Assembly: GCA_900540905.1 (NCBI GenBank)
Contig: UQHR01000005.1
Location: 20,585-84,584 of the forward strand
DNA: 64,000 nt
From: an uncultured Collinsella sp.
Lineage (GTDB): Bacteria; Actinomycetota; Coriobacteriia; Coriobacteriales; Coriobacteriaceae
Direction of reading: 5' to 3'
How positions within the stretch are numbered: position 1 is the first letter of the stretch; each line of letters begins with the position of its first letter. Both the position numbers and the translations under genes were made by a program. This document shows, in pieces, positions 50,366 through 58,878 of this stretch. Under the pieces are notes generated by a model. That model saw only the letters and a list, made by a program, of their open reading frames with translations, was not told where the DNA came from and did not search any database.

Positions 50366-51739
50366 ATGGACATAACCATCTCCCTTATTACCACGCTCGT
50401 CCTGACGCTTATCAACGGCTACTTCTCCATGTCCGAGATGGCTCTCACCACGGCTAAGCGCGCCGTGTTGGAGCACGATGCCGAGGAGGGCGATAAGCGC
50501 GCCGAGCGCGCCGTCCAGCTCGCTGCCGACTCCGATCAGCTGTTGGCCACCATCCAGGTCGCCATCACGCTCGTGGGCTTCGCCTCATCCGCCGTTGCCT
50601 CGACGAGCCTGTCCGACCCGCTTGCCACATGGCTCATGAGCTTTGGCATCGCGCCGCTTTCCGCCATCGCGCGCGGCCTGGCGCCGGTCATCATCACCGT
50701 CGCCGTCGCCTTTGTGTCCATCGTGATCGGCGAGCTCGTACCCAAGCGCATCGGCCTCGCTAACGCCGAGGGCGTATCCAAGCAGGTTGTGGGACCGCTC
50801 TCCGTGTTCCAAAAGATCGCCCGCCCGCTCGTGTGGCTGACCGGCGCCTGCTCCGATGGTCTGGCCCGCATCCTGCGCATCAAGAGCGCCGACGACCGCC
50901 AGAACGTCTCGGAGGAAGAGATCAAGTACATGGTCTCGGAGCAGGACGACCTGCTCGACGAGGAAAAGCGCATGATCCACGAGATCTTCGACCTGGGCGA
51001 CACCGTGGCTCGCGAGGTCATGGTGCCGCGCGTGGACACCACCATGTGCGAGGACGACGAGACGGTCGCCGACGTGCTGTCCACCATGCGCCAGACCGGC
51101 TTCAGCCGCATCCCCGTCTATCACGAGGATCCCGACAACGTCGCGGGTATCGCGCACATCAAGGACCTGATCCAGCCTGCGCTCGACGGCAAGGGCGACC
51201 AGCCCATCGCCAGCTATTTGCGCGATGCCACCTTTGTGCCCGATACCAAGGACATCCTGCCGCTGCTGTCCGAGATGCAGACCTCGCACGACCAGATCGT
51301 GGTCGTCGTGGACGAGTACGGCGGCACGGCCGGCATCATCACCATCGAAGATATCGTCGAGGAGATTGTCGGCGAGATCGAGGACGAGTTCGATCCCGAC
51401 AACAAGTACCTCACGCGCCTTTCGCGCCGTGAGTGGCTTGTCGATGGGCGTTTTTCGTGCGATGACGCGATTGAGCTTGGTTGGCCGCTCGAGGAAAGCG
51501 ATGATTATGAGACCATCGCCGGCTGGATCTTGGAGCTTTGTGACTCGGTGCCCGACATCGGAGAGGTGTTTGAGGTCGCGGGGTACAAGTTTAAAGTGCA
51601 GTCGATGCGTGGCCAGCGCATCTCGCTCATTCGCGTGATCGCTCCGGCCGAAACCGATAAGAAGGATTCCGAGTCCTCGGCCGAGAAGCCGGCGGCGTCG
51701 GGTGCGGGCTATGCGGACCCGCACGATGGCGACGAGTAG
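50366..51739 (+). CDS. CNNM/CorC (HlyC) family membrane protein
   Basis: A 457-residue protein with the DUF21/CNNM membrane domain (NGYFSMSEMALTTAKR, LLATIQVAITLVGFASS, GELVPKRIGLANAEG), a CBS pair (about 200-330, REVMVPRVDTTMCEDDE, VVVDEYGGTAGIITIEDIVE) and the C-terminal CorC_HlyC domain (WLVDGRFSCDDAIEL). Family members are linked to Mg export or Mg-regulated transport. The C-terminal ~35 residues are low-complexity. A GGAGG site precedes the ATG. It may add to Mg homeostasis with the operon at 55.7 kb. Confidence 0.93.
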   Translation: MDITISLITTLVLTLINGYFSMSEMALTTAKRAVLEHDAEEGDKRAERAVQLAADSDQLLATIQVAITLVGFASSAVASTSLSDPLATWLMSFGIAPLSAIARGLAPVIITVAVAFVSIVIGELVPKRIGLANAEGVSKQVVGPLSVFQKIARPLVWLTGACSDGLARILRIKSADDRQNVSEEEIKYMVSEQDDLLDEEKRMIHEIFDLGDTVAREVMVPRVDTTMCEDDETVADVLSTMRQTGFSRIPVYHEDPDNVAGIAHIKDLIQPALDGKGDQPIASYLRDATFVPDTKDILPLLSEMQTSHDQIVVVVDEYGGTAGIITIEDIVEEIVGEIEDEFDPDNKYLTRLSRREWLVDGRFSCDDAIELGWPLEESDDYETIAGWILELCDSVPDIGEVFEVAGYKFKVQSMRGQRISLIRVIAPAETDKKDSESSAEKPAASGAGYADPHDGDE

Positions 51740-51763
51740 GGCAAGGAAGAGTAGGGGAGAGTT

Positions 51764-52597
51764 ATGGCAGGCCTGTTCAACATCCTTAAGGTCACCGTCA
51801 GCGAGGACAAGATTTGCGCGCATGTGCTGGTGAACCCCGGCATGCCGCTCATGACCTCGGAGGATATCGAGGCCACGGCGCGCGTGTACTACCTGGTGCC
51901 CGCGATTGCCAAGCATCTGTGCCTGGGCGATTCGGGTCGCGAGTTCCAGGATTGCATGGGCCAGACCGAGCTTTGCCACCTGCTGGAGCACGTGACGGTC
52001 GAGCTCATGAACGAGACCGGTCTCGCTGGCAGCATTTCGTGCGGCCGCACGCGCGTGAGCGAGCACGACGAGCGTGTCTTTGAGGTCGAGCTTTCGTGTC
52101 CCGACGACGCGCTGGCCATCGGTGCGCTGTCTTCGGCGACCTTTATGATGGACTGGGCGTACCTGCACGCCGACCAGCCGGCCCCCGACGTGGAAGGCAC
52201 GGTCGCGGGCCTGCGCAACCTGGTGCTGGGCATGCGTGCCGAGGCCGAGGGCAAGGACCCGCACGAGGCCGTTGCCGCTGCGAACGGCGAGGACGTGGCC
52301 GAGGATGCGCCCGAGGGCGACGCTCCTGCCGACGCCGACACTGAGCCCGTTGCCGAGGCGCCTGCCGAGCCCGAGTCTGCGGAGCCCCAAGGCGTCCCGA
52401 GCTTTGACGACGAGCCGCAGATGCCAATCGATACCGAGGGTGCGGTCGCCGAGAACCACGAGGCCCCCGCGGCCGTCTTTGGCGGTGCGGCAACGGCTCC
52501 GTCCGGCTCGGCGCACGAGGGCAACCTGCCGCTCGTCGATGGCGCCGGCGAGGACCCGGCCGCCACGGTGGCCATGCCTGCCATGCCGCAGGAGTAG
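51764..52597 (+). CDS. Stand-alone cyanophycin-synthetase N-domain-like protein
   Basis: A 277-residue protein. Residues 1-165 resemble the N-terminal domain of cyanophycin synthetase: CHLLEHVTVELMNETG matches its HxxEHVALELQ..G pattern, followed by SCGRTRVSEHDERVFEVELS and a helical end. The ATP-grasp and Mur-ligase domains of that enzyme are missing. The last ~110 residues are an acidic Ala/Glu/Pro-rich tail. This assignment is by pattern only; it may be a structural or binding domain used elsewhere. It is 24 bases after the CNNM gene, likely in the same transcript. Confidence 0.5.
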   Translation: MAGLFNILKVTVSEDKICAHVLVNPGMPLMTSEDIEATARVYYLVPAIAKHLCLGDSGREFQDCMGQTELCHLLEHVTVELMNETGLAGSISCGRTRVSEHDERVFEVELSCPDDALAIGALSSATFMMDWAYLHADQPAPDVEGTVAGLRNLVLGMRAEAEGKDPHEAVAAANGEDVAEDAPEGDAPADADTEPVAEAPAEPESAEPQGVPSFDDEPQMPIDTEGAVAENHEAPAAVFGGAATAPSGSAHEGNLPLVDGAGEDPAATVAMPAMPQE

Positions 52598-52733
52598 GTT
52601 CACTCGCTTATCACCATCATGTACCTGCGCTTTTACCGTACGCAGATGAGCGCGACGGCAAGTGTTGCGCTGCGGGTATAATGGACAGCATTCAAACGGT
52701 GGGCATCGAGGTGCCCGCAGGAGAGGAATGATC

Positions 52734-53123
52734 ATGGGAAAGACTTTCAGCTTTGTCTCCGGTGCGCTCTTTGGTGCTGCCGCCGGCGCTATCATCGGCG
52801 TTGCTCTGGCCCCGCGCTCGGGTGCCGAGACCCGCGCCATGGCCGCCGATATCGCCAACGATGCCTGGGACAACATGCGTGACACCTACGAGCACAGTGC
52901 CGAGGAGGCTCGTGCCGCGGTCAACGACTTTGGTCCGATGGTCGACGCCAAGACCGATGACCTGCGCGCCAAGGTCGACCTGGCCCGCGAGCGCATGGAC
53001 CAGCTTCGCGAGCAGCTCAACGACGCCATCTCGGGCGGCAACGTGACGCCCGCTGCCGACGTCGTGGTCGAGAACGTCACCGAGGCCGGCACCGAGGCCA
53101 CGGAGCCCTCGACCGAGGCATAA
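52734..53123 (+). CDS. YtxH-like membrane-associated helical protein
   Basis: A 129-residue protein with a single glycine-rich hydrophobic N-terminus (FVSGALFGAAAGAIIGVALAP) ending in the PRSGAETR motif of the YtxH family, then a long charged helix. The C-terminus is Glu/Thr/Ala rich. YtxH proteins are small envelope or stress proteins of unknown function. I chose ATG 52734, six bases after GGAGAGGA; ATG 52728 abuts that site. It overlaps the next gene by one base, so the two are translationally coupled. Confidence 0.8.
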   Translation: MGKTFSFVSGALFGAAAGAIIGVALAPRSGAETRAMAADIANDAWDNMRDTYEHSAEEARAAVNDFGPMVDAKTDDLRAKVDLARERMDQLREQLNDAISGGNVTPAADVVVENVTEAGTEATEPSTEA

Positions 53124-53878
53124 TGCGCGCAGGGGATTTTGTCGGCGTCAAGGTTTATCGTAAGCCTGCCGAAGACAAGCGCACCAAAAAGGACGGCACG
53201 CCGCGCAGCCCCAAAAAGCTCGGCAAGATTCACTTTCCCGTCTTTACCCCGGGCGGTACGCGTGTGGTGGGCTTTATGGTCCGCCAGTCCGATATCGCGG
53301 GCATGATTGAGCGCCCCGACCGGTTTGTGGCGCTCGATGCCATCGGCGTCTATGAGGGCGCTGTCGCGGTCGACGACGTCAAGGGCACCTACGATGCCGC
53401 CGCGGCCAAGCGCCTCGATATCAACCTGGACGATTGCATCATCTGGGTTGGCATGGACGTGCGCACGGAATCGGGTGATGTCGTGGGCTACTGCTCGGAC
53501 GTTGAGTTCAAGCCGCGCTCGGGCATTGTGCAGACGTTCTATGTGACCGCCAGCGCCGCATCGAGCATGTTGGTGGGCGACACGCAGGTGCCGCCGACGA
53601 TGCTGCGCGGCTACGAGAACGGCGCGATGATTGTCTCGGACGAGGTCAAGACGCTTGGGTATTCGGGCGGCGCGGCCGCTAAGGCTGCCGAGGCCAGTGT
53701 CGTGGTGGGCGATAAGGTCAAGAAGGGCGCCAAGGTGCTCGATGACAAGGGGTCGGTCGCCGTGGACAAGGGCAGCCGCGCACTGGGCAAGCAGCTCGGC
53801 AAGACGCGCGGTATGTTCAAGGCCTTTAAGGACGAATATCAAAAGGCGAGCGGGGGCTCGTCAAAAGCTAGAAAATAG
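53123..53878 (+). CDS. PRC-barrel-like protein of unknown function
   Basis: A 251-residue soluble protein. Residues about 1-75 and 95-160 look like two PRC-barrel-type beta units (KKLGKIHFPVFTPGGTRVVG; WVGMDVRTESGDVVGYCSDV). The C-terminal third is a Lys/Ala/Gly-rich helix (VVGDKVKKGAKVLDDKGSVA). PRC barrels occur in photosynthetic, ribosomal and MgtE-linked proteins and do not name a function. Its start overlaps the stop of the YtxH gene, implying the two act together at the membrane. Confidence 0.7.
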   Translation: MRAGDFVGVKVYRKPAEDKRTKKDGTPRSPKKLGKIHFPVFTPGGTRVVGFMVRQSDIAGMIERPDRFVALDAIGVYEGAVAVDDVKGTYDAAAAKRLDINLDDCIIWVGMDVRTESGDVVGYCSDVEFKPRSGIVQTFYVTASAASSMLVGDTQVPPTMLRGYENGAMIVSDEVKTLGYSGGAAAKAAEASVVVGDKVKKGAKVLDDKGSVAVDKGSRALGKQLGKTRGMFKAFKDEYQKASGGSSKARK

Positions 53879-53899
53879 CGACGTACCAAATGATGGGAG

Positions 53900-53929
53900 G
53901 CGAGCCGGAGACATGTTGCTCCGGCTCGC
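53900..53929 (+). terminator. Hairpin between the PRC gene and the deacetylase-like gene
   Basis: GCGAGCCGGAG (53900-53910) pairs perfectly with CTCCGGCTCGC (53919-53929). The T-run is weak (TGTATTT), so some read-through is likely. Confidence 0.6.
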
Positions 53930-53950
53930 TGTATTTATGGGGGAGGGCAT

Positions 53951-55357
53951 ATGCGCCAAAACGGATCTAACTTAAACGGGCGCTCGGGTGCGCGTCCGAC
54001 GGCGCGCCGCGACTTGGGGCAGCTGCCCAGCGGTCAGCGTCGACGTCGCCGTAAGCCCGGCGCGATGTACCTCAACCATAGCCGTGGGTTTAGCGATCGC
54101 AGCGCGCGCATCGGCAACGGGCGCTCGCCGCGCCGACCGTCCCGTCTGCCCTATGCGCTCATCGCCGTGGGTTGCGCGTTCGTGCTGTTTATCGCTGCCG
54201 TCGTGGGCTACGTCAACCGCAGCGTGGACGTGGAACTCAACGGGCAAAAGACCGCGGTGCGCGTGGGCTCTACGTTGCAGACGCTTATCGACGATCAGGA
54301 GTTGACTGACACCTATTCCGCCGGCGACCTGCTGGCGGTCGACGACAGTGTGCTCAAGCGCCGTGGCGGCAAAAAGCTGTCGGTGAAGGTTGACGGCAAG
54401 CGTGTAAAGCAGGGTAAGTGGGATAGCCGCGAGCTTACCGGCGGCGAGAAGATCACGATTAAGGACGGCCGCAACGTCTACGAGAAGCACGAGGTGCAGG
54501 CTACGACCATCGAGCCCAAGCTCAAAGTCGAGGGCACGGGTGCCATCGAGTACGTGCAAACCTGGGGCGTCCAGGGTCGTTCCGAGGTGTGGGTCGGCGA
54601 ACAGTCGGGCAAGACGCAGGACCGCGGCGAGGTCGTGCCCGCCACCGATTGCATCGTCGCCTGTGCCAGCGTGGCACCCAAGGGCAATGAGAAGGTCGTG
54701 GCTCTGACGTTTGACGAGGGCCCCAGTGGCGCCACCAAACAGATTTTGCAGGTGCTCAAAGAGAAGGGTGTCACCGCGACGTTCTTCCTTTCGGGCGATG
54801 CGGCCGAGGCCTCGCCCGCTACGGCCAAGGCGATTGTCGATGCCGGATGCGAGGTCGGTTCCAACAGCTACAGCGACGATTCGCTCAAGGGCGAGGACCG
54901 CGAGACGGTGCGCAAGCAAATTTCGAAGGGCACCGACGCCATCAAGTTGGCGACCGGCGTGAAGACGATGCTGCTGCGTGCCCCGTACGCCGCTTTTGAC
55001 GAGCAAAACTGGATCGACTCGATGGATTTGGTGTCCGCGGTGGTCTCGTGGAATATCGATTCGGGCGATTGGCTGCTCAACGGTGCCGACGAGCAGGTCT
55101 CGACGGTGCTGGATTCGGTGACGCCGGGCAATATCGTGCTGCTCACCGATAGCGATGAGTGCTCCGAGCAGACGCTCGAGGCGCTGCCGCAGATTATCGA
55201 CGGGCTTATTGCCGACGGCTACAAAATCGTGACGTTGAGCGATCTGGTCAAGACGGATACGGCGCTGAGCAAAAAGCTCACCTCGCTGACGAAGGTCACT
55301 ATGCCCAAAAACGCCGTGTTCCCCCAGCTCGCCGAAAATGACGACACCACGGAATAG
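53951..55357 (+). CDS. Polysaccharide-deacetylase-like protein lacking the metal ligands
   Basis: A 468-residue membrane-anchored protein: a basic N-terminus, one helix (LPYALIAVGCAFVLFIAAVV), a beta-rich region with DUF348/G5-like units (VDVELNGQKTAVRVGSTLQ), and a C-terminal NodB fold. In NodB enzymes motif 1 is TFDDGP, motif 2 is H(S/T)xxxH and motif 5 includes LLHD. Here they read TFDEGP, SNSYSDD and LLTDS, so the second Asp and both histidines that bind the metal are replaced. The RAPY and WNIDSGDW segments remain. It is probably not a deacetylase but a wall-binding or regulatory relative. A GGGGGAGGG site precedes the ATG. Confidence 0.82.
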   Translation: MRQNGSNLNGRSGARPTARRDLGQLPSGQRRRRRKPGAMYLNHSRGFSDRSARIGNGRSPRRPSRLPYALIAVGCAFVLFIAAVVGYVNRSVDVELNGQKTAVRVGSTLQTLIDDQELTDTYSAGDLLAVDDSVLKRRGGKKLSVKVDGKRVKQGKWDSRELTGGEKITIKDGRNVYEKHEVQATTIEPKLKVEGTGAIEYVQTWGVQGRSEVWVGEQSGKTQDRGEVVPATDCIVACASVAPKGNEKVVALTFDEGPSGATKQILQVLKEKGVTATFFLSGDAAEASPATAKAIVDAGCEVGSNSYSDDSLKGEDRETVRKQISKGTDAIKLATGVKTMLLRAPYAAFDEQNWIDSMDLVSAVVSWNIDSGDWLLNGADEQVSTVLDSVTPGNIVLLTDSDECSEQTLEALPQIIDGLIADGYKIVTLSDLVKTDTALSKKLTSLTKVTMPKNAVFPQLAENDDTTE

Positions 55358-55425
55358 TCATTTAAGTAGTCATTGGGGACGTGCTTAAACGACTGGTCGT
55401 TTAGGGCGGTCTTAATCGCTTTGTC
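55358..55425. repeat. TAGTCATT / GGGGAC repeat relic
   Basis: Directly after the deacetylase-like stop codon come TCATTTAAGTAGTCATTGGGG, ACGTGCTTAAACGACTGG and TCGTTTAGGGCGGTC, related to the units at 43152 and 46869. The stop TAG itself is shared with the unit TAGTCATT, as at 46867. Confidence 0.7.
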
Positions 55426-55521
55426 CCACCGCGCTCATCCGGCTCTATGTCACGGATACGTCAGCGTTTGGTATGCCTGCAATGTGCAGCGCATAAATTC
55501 GGTGCCGCAGCGCGATGCTGA

Positions 55522-55530
55522 TGCTATAGT
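55522..55530 (+). promoter_or_regulatory. Extended -10 promoter of the Mg transport operon
   Basis: TGCTATAGT is a strong extended -10. Transcription would begin near 55537, giving a leader of about 207 bases. No good -35 is seen. Confidence 0.6.
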
Positions 55531-55545
55531 TACTGCGGTTAATGA

Positions 55546-55602
55546 GGGTCAAGAGAAAGGTTACAGGTGAAATCCAAACCTCGACCATACAGTCGATGAC
55601 CC
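55546..55602 (+). ncRNA. Compact three-way-junction RNA in the Mg operon leader (candidate riboswitch)
   Basis: Three helices can form together: P1 GGGTCA (55546-55551) with TGACCC (55597-55602), P2 AGGTT (55558-55562) with AACCT (55577-55581), and P3 CGAC (55582-55585) with GTCG (55592-55595). P2 and P3 are adjacent. The structure would begin about nine bases from the predicted transcript start and lies 141 bases before the start codon of a Mg-transport gene. It does not match the M-box consensus that I know. Confidence 0.4.
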
Positions 55603-55743
55603 CATGCAGGTGCTTTCTGCGCGTGCACGGGGTGTGAGCGCCGAGCGGCGTGCCGCCCGCGCATGCGTATACATATCAAAAAGTCCACGGATTGCGTGCC
55701 GGCATGGTCGCGCGGTCCGTAGGAATAATGATGGGGAGCACCA

Positions 55744-57588
55744 TTGAATTATCTGAGTGAGATGCTCAAATTGCCAGTCTTGGACGTCGACGGCGAAAAG
55801 CTCGGCGTGGTTAACGATTTTGGCATTGCAACCGGCGAAGTTTTCCCGCACGTGACGTCGCTCGCGTTCCGCGGTCCCGGCAAGACGCCGTTTATGATCA
55901 GTTGGCGCAAATGGGTCGACCGTATCGACGAGACGGGCGTACACCTTAAGACGTCGGCCACCGAAATCCGTTTTTCGTACTTGCAGCCGACCGAACTCTT
56001 GCTTGCCCGCGACGTGCTTAACAAGCAGATTGTCGACACACAGGGCATGAAGGTCGTGCGCGTAAACGACATCAAGTTTTCCATGTCGGGCGAAAATCAG
56101 CTGCGCCTGCTGGGTGCCGAGGTCGGCGCCCGCGGTCTGCTGCGCGCGATCAGCCCCACACTTGAGCATGTCGTCGAGGGCTTTATGAAGCACCTGGGCA
56201 AGCCGCTCAGCGAGGACATTATCGCCTGGTCTTACATGGACCTGCTCGATCGCTCGACTAAGAACATCCAGCTCTCGGTGTCGCACAAGACGCTTGGCGA
56301 GCTGCATCCTGCTGACATTGCCGACATCATCGAGCAGCTCGACCCGCGCCTGCGCGCGCAGGTGTTCGCGCAGCTCGACACCGCCCAGGCCGCCGAGGCC
56401 ATCTCGGAGTTCGATGACGACGAGCTCATGACCGAGATGCTCGAGGGCCTGTCCGATACGGACGCATCGTCGATGCTGGCCATGATGGACCCGGACGACG
56501 CCGCCGACCTGATCGACGAACTCGATTATGAGAAGGCCGAGAAGCTCCTGCGCCTGATGGGCGTCAAGGAGGAGAAGGCGATTCGTAACCTGCTGGGCTA
56601 TGAGGACAACACCGCCGGCCGCATCATGACCTCGGAGTTTGTCTCCCTGCCCGCCACGGCGACGGTCGGCGATGCCATCGAGGCGATTCGCAAACTCGAC
56701 GAGGACTTTGAGAGCGTCTATTACGTCTATACCGAGGATCCGAGCGGCATGCTCACCGGCGTGCTTTCGCTGCGTACGCTGATCGTGGCCGATCGCGACG
56801 CCACGCTGGGCCAGCTCGCCTATCGCGACCTGGTCTATGTGTCGCCCGACGAGGACCAGGAAGACGTGACGGACGAGATGACCAAGTACGACCTGGTTGC
56901 CATCCCTGTCTGCGACGAGAACCGTCATATCCTGGGTATCGTGACCTTCGACGACGCCATGGACGTTATCGCCGAGGAGCATCAGGAGGACCTGCAGATC
57001 GCCGGTGTCGGCTCGGGCGATAGCGCGTCGGACGACTCGACGAACGTGCTCAGCTGGTTCGTGCATCGCCAGTACTGGGTTGTTGTATGGGGCATCGCAT
57101 CGTGCATCATGGCGACCGTGCTGGGGACGGCGCTGGGCTCTGCGCATCTGGTGGTGTTCCCCATGTGCGCCATGCCGCTCGTGTTGCTGGCTGCCTCGCG
57201 TATGGTGTCGTTCGTCAAGAACTACTTCCTGGAGTACGACGGCCATGACGATGAGCCCAAGCCGTATCTGGGGTTCTTCTTCCAGAGCACGGGCATGGGC
57301 CTGATTCTGTCACTCGTGACCTACCTGTGCGCCCAGCTGGTGCGCACCGCCGCGTTCCCCGATGCGCCCATGTTTGAGGAGCAACTCTTTATCGGGTGCT
57401 TTAATATCGCTGCCATTATTTGCCTGGTTGGCAACATGAGCGCCGTGATTTACCTGATGGTGCTGTTCTGGCGCGATGAGCACGACCTCAATACGTCGGG
57501 CACCGCCATGAACGTCATCGCCGTCATGATCTCGTGTGTGGCGTACTGTGCTGCTGCGGTGCTGCTCACCATGTCGGTCATGGGGTAG
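55744..57588 (+). CDS. MgtE-N / CBS membrane protein with an unusual membrane domain
   Basis: A 614-residue protein. Order: an N-terminal beta domain (PRC-like, 1-75), a linker, the MgtE N-domain superhelix (about 180-285, LHPADIADIIEQLDP, DDAADLIDELD), a CBS pair (about 295-420), and five hydrophobic helices at the C-terminus. Those helices lack the GNAGTQ segment of the true MgtE channel. The soluble Mg-sensing part is thus joined to another membrane domain. The start is TTG 55744 with GGGGAG six bases upstream; no in-frame ATG fits. An Nramp-type transporter follows nine bases later. Confidence 0.82.
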   Translation: MNYLSEMLKLPVLDVDGEKLGVVNDFGIATGEVFPHVTSLAFRGPGKTPFMISWRKWVDRIDETGVHLKTSATEIRFSYLQPTELLLARDVLNKQIVDTQGMKVVRVNDIKFSMSGENQLRLLGAEVGARGLLRAISPTLEHVVEGFMKHLGKPLSEDIIAWSYMDLLDRSTKNIQLSVSHKTLGELHPADIADIIEQLDPRLRAQVFAQLDTAQAAEAISEFDDDELMTEMLEGLSDTDASSMLAMMDPDDAADLIDELDYEKAEKLLRLMGVKEEKAIRNLLGYEDNTAGRIMTSEFVSLPATATVGDAIEAIRKLDEDFESVYYVYTEDPSGMLTGVLSLRTLIVADRDATLGQLAYRDLVYVSPDEDQEDVTDEMTKYDLVAIPVCDENRHILGIVTFDDAMDVIAEEHQEDLQIAGVGSGDSASDDSTNVLSWFVHRQYWVVVWGIASCIMATVLGTALGSAHLVVFPMCAMPLVLLAASRMVSFVKNYFLEYDGHDDEPKPYLGFFFQSTGMGLILSLVTYLCAQLVRTAAFPDAPMFEEQLFIGCFNIAAIICLVGNMSAVIYLMVLFWRDEHDLNTSGTAMNVIAVMISCVAYCAAAVLLTMSVMG

Positions 57589-57596
57589 GTGGTCGC

Positions 57597-58859
57597 GTGC
57601 AAAATACGAAGCAAAAGCCGAGCACCAAGCAAAAGCTGACCATCGCGGCCATCTTTGGCGCCATGGGCCCCGGTCTTCTGGCGGCGCTTTCGGGCAATGA
57701 CGCCGGCGGCATTGCAACGTATTCCAGCGCGGGCGCCAGCTATGGCTACAAGATGCTCTGGATGCTTCCCGTCATGACTGTGCTGCTCATCGTGACGCAG
57801 GAGACCGCGGCGCGCTGCGGCTGCGTCACGGGTAAGGGCCTGGCATCGCTCATTCGCGAGCGTTTTGGCGTGCGCAAGAGCGTGCTGGCCATGGCAGCGC
57901 TGCTGATCGCCAACACGGCTGTGACCATTTCGGAGTTTGCGGGCATCGCCAGCGGTCTTGCTCTCTTTGGCGTGCCGGCGAGCATCTCGGTGCCGTTGGT
58001 GGCGCTGCTGGTATGGATGCTTACCATGTCGGGTAGTTTCCAGCGCATCGAGAAGATTCTGCTGCTGGTGAGCTGCGTGTTCGTGACCTATATCGTCGCC
58101 GCGTTTATGGCTGGCCCCAACTGGGGTGAGGTCGCGGTCGACCTGGTCGTGCCTAACATTCAAAATGACCCCAGCTACGTGTCGCTCGTGGTCGCAACGA
58201 TCGGTACCACCATCGCGCCGTGGATGATTTTCTTGGCGCAGAACAACGTGGTCGATAAGAACGCGGGCGAGGACGACATCGTGCTGCAGCGTATTGATAC
58301 CGTGAGCGGCTCGATCGCTGCTGATATCATTGCGGGCTTTATTATCATCACGACCGGTGCGGTGCTGTTCCCGGCGGGTATTCAGATTAGCGATGCCGCC
58401 GATGCCGCCCGCGCGCTGGAGCCCATCGCGGGCCAGTGGTCTACGGTACTGTTTGCCTCGGGCCTGGTCGCGGCGAGCTTCTTGGCTGCCTGCGTGCTGC
58501 CGGGCGTTACGTCGAGCGCTATCTGCGAGGCATTTGGCTGGGAGCGCGGCGCCGATCGCAGCTGGGACGAGGCTCCGGTTTACCGCGGCATCATTACGGC
58601 CATCATCGGCATTTCTGCCGTGTTGGTGCTCATGCCTGGCGTCGATTTGTTCCAGATTATGATGACCTCGCAGGTCATCAACGGCGTGCTGCTGCCCGTA
58701 GTCCTGGTATTTCAGGTAGTTATCGCGGCGGATCGCCACATTATGGGCGCCAACCGCAACGGCCGCGTATGGAATGTGCTCACTTGGGCGACTATCGGCG
58801 TGATTACGGTGCTGACGGTCGTCATGTTTGTGCTGCAAGCGATGGGCTACAGCGCGTAG
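57597..58859 (+). CDS. Nramp-related magnesium transporter (NRMT type)
   Basis: A 420-residue member of the SLC11/Nramp fold with about eleven helices. The metal-site motif of helix 1 is DPGN in Mn/Fe transporters; here it is DAGG (LSGNDAGGIAT). The helix-6 motif usually reads MPH; here it is APW (GTTIAPWMIF). Loss of the soft methionine ligand is the hallmark of NRMTs, which carry Mg; the structurally studied example is from Eggerthella lenta, also a coriobacterium. I chose GTG 57597 with GGTAGGTGG upstream. The preceding MgtE-N/CBS protein supports a Mg role. Confidence 0.85.
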   Translation: MQNTKQKPSTKQKLTIAAIFGAMGPGLLAALSGNDAGGIATYSSAGASYGYKMLWMLPVMTVLLIVTQETAARCGCVTGKGLASLIRERFGVRKSVLAMAALLIANTAVTISEFAGIASGLALFGVPASISVPLVALLVWMLTMSGSFQRIEKILLLVSCVFVTYIVAAFMAGPNWGEVAVDLVVPNIQNDPSYVSLVVATIGTTIAPWMIFLAQNNVVDKNAGEDDIVLQRIDTVSGSIAADIIAGFIIITTGAVLFPAGIQISDAADAARALEPIAGQWSTVLFASGLVAASFLAACVLPGVTSSAICEAFGWERGADRSWDEAPVYRGIITAIIGISAVLVLMPGVDLFQIMMTSQVINGVLLPVVLVFQVVIAADRHIMGANRNGRVWNVLTWATIGVITVLTVVMFVLQAMGYSA

Positions 58860-58878
58860 CGCCCACTTTTGCTTCCGA

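Noticed and set aside
53951..55357. Functional peptidoglycan deacetylase
   Set aside because: The metal-binding Asp/His/His residues are replaced, so normal activity is unlikely.
55546..55743. M-box (ykoK) magnesium riboswitch
   Set aside because: The conserved GGTGAGGCTCC and ACAGTGCTAAAGCTC segments of the M-box are absent; only the position and a different fold are suggestive.
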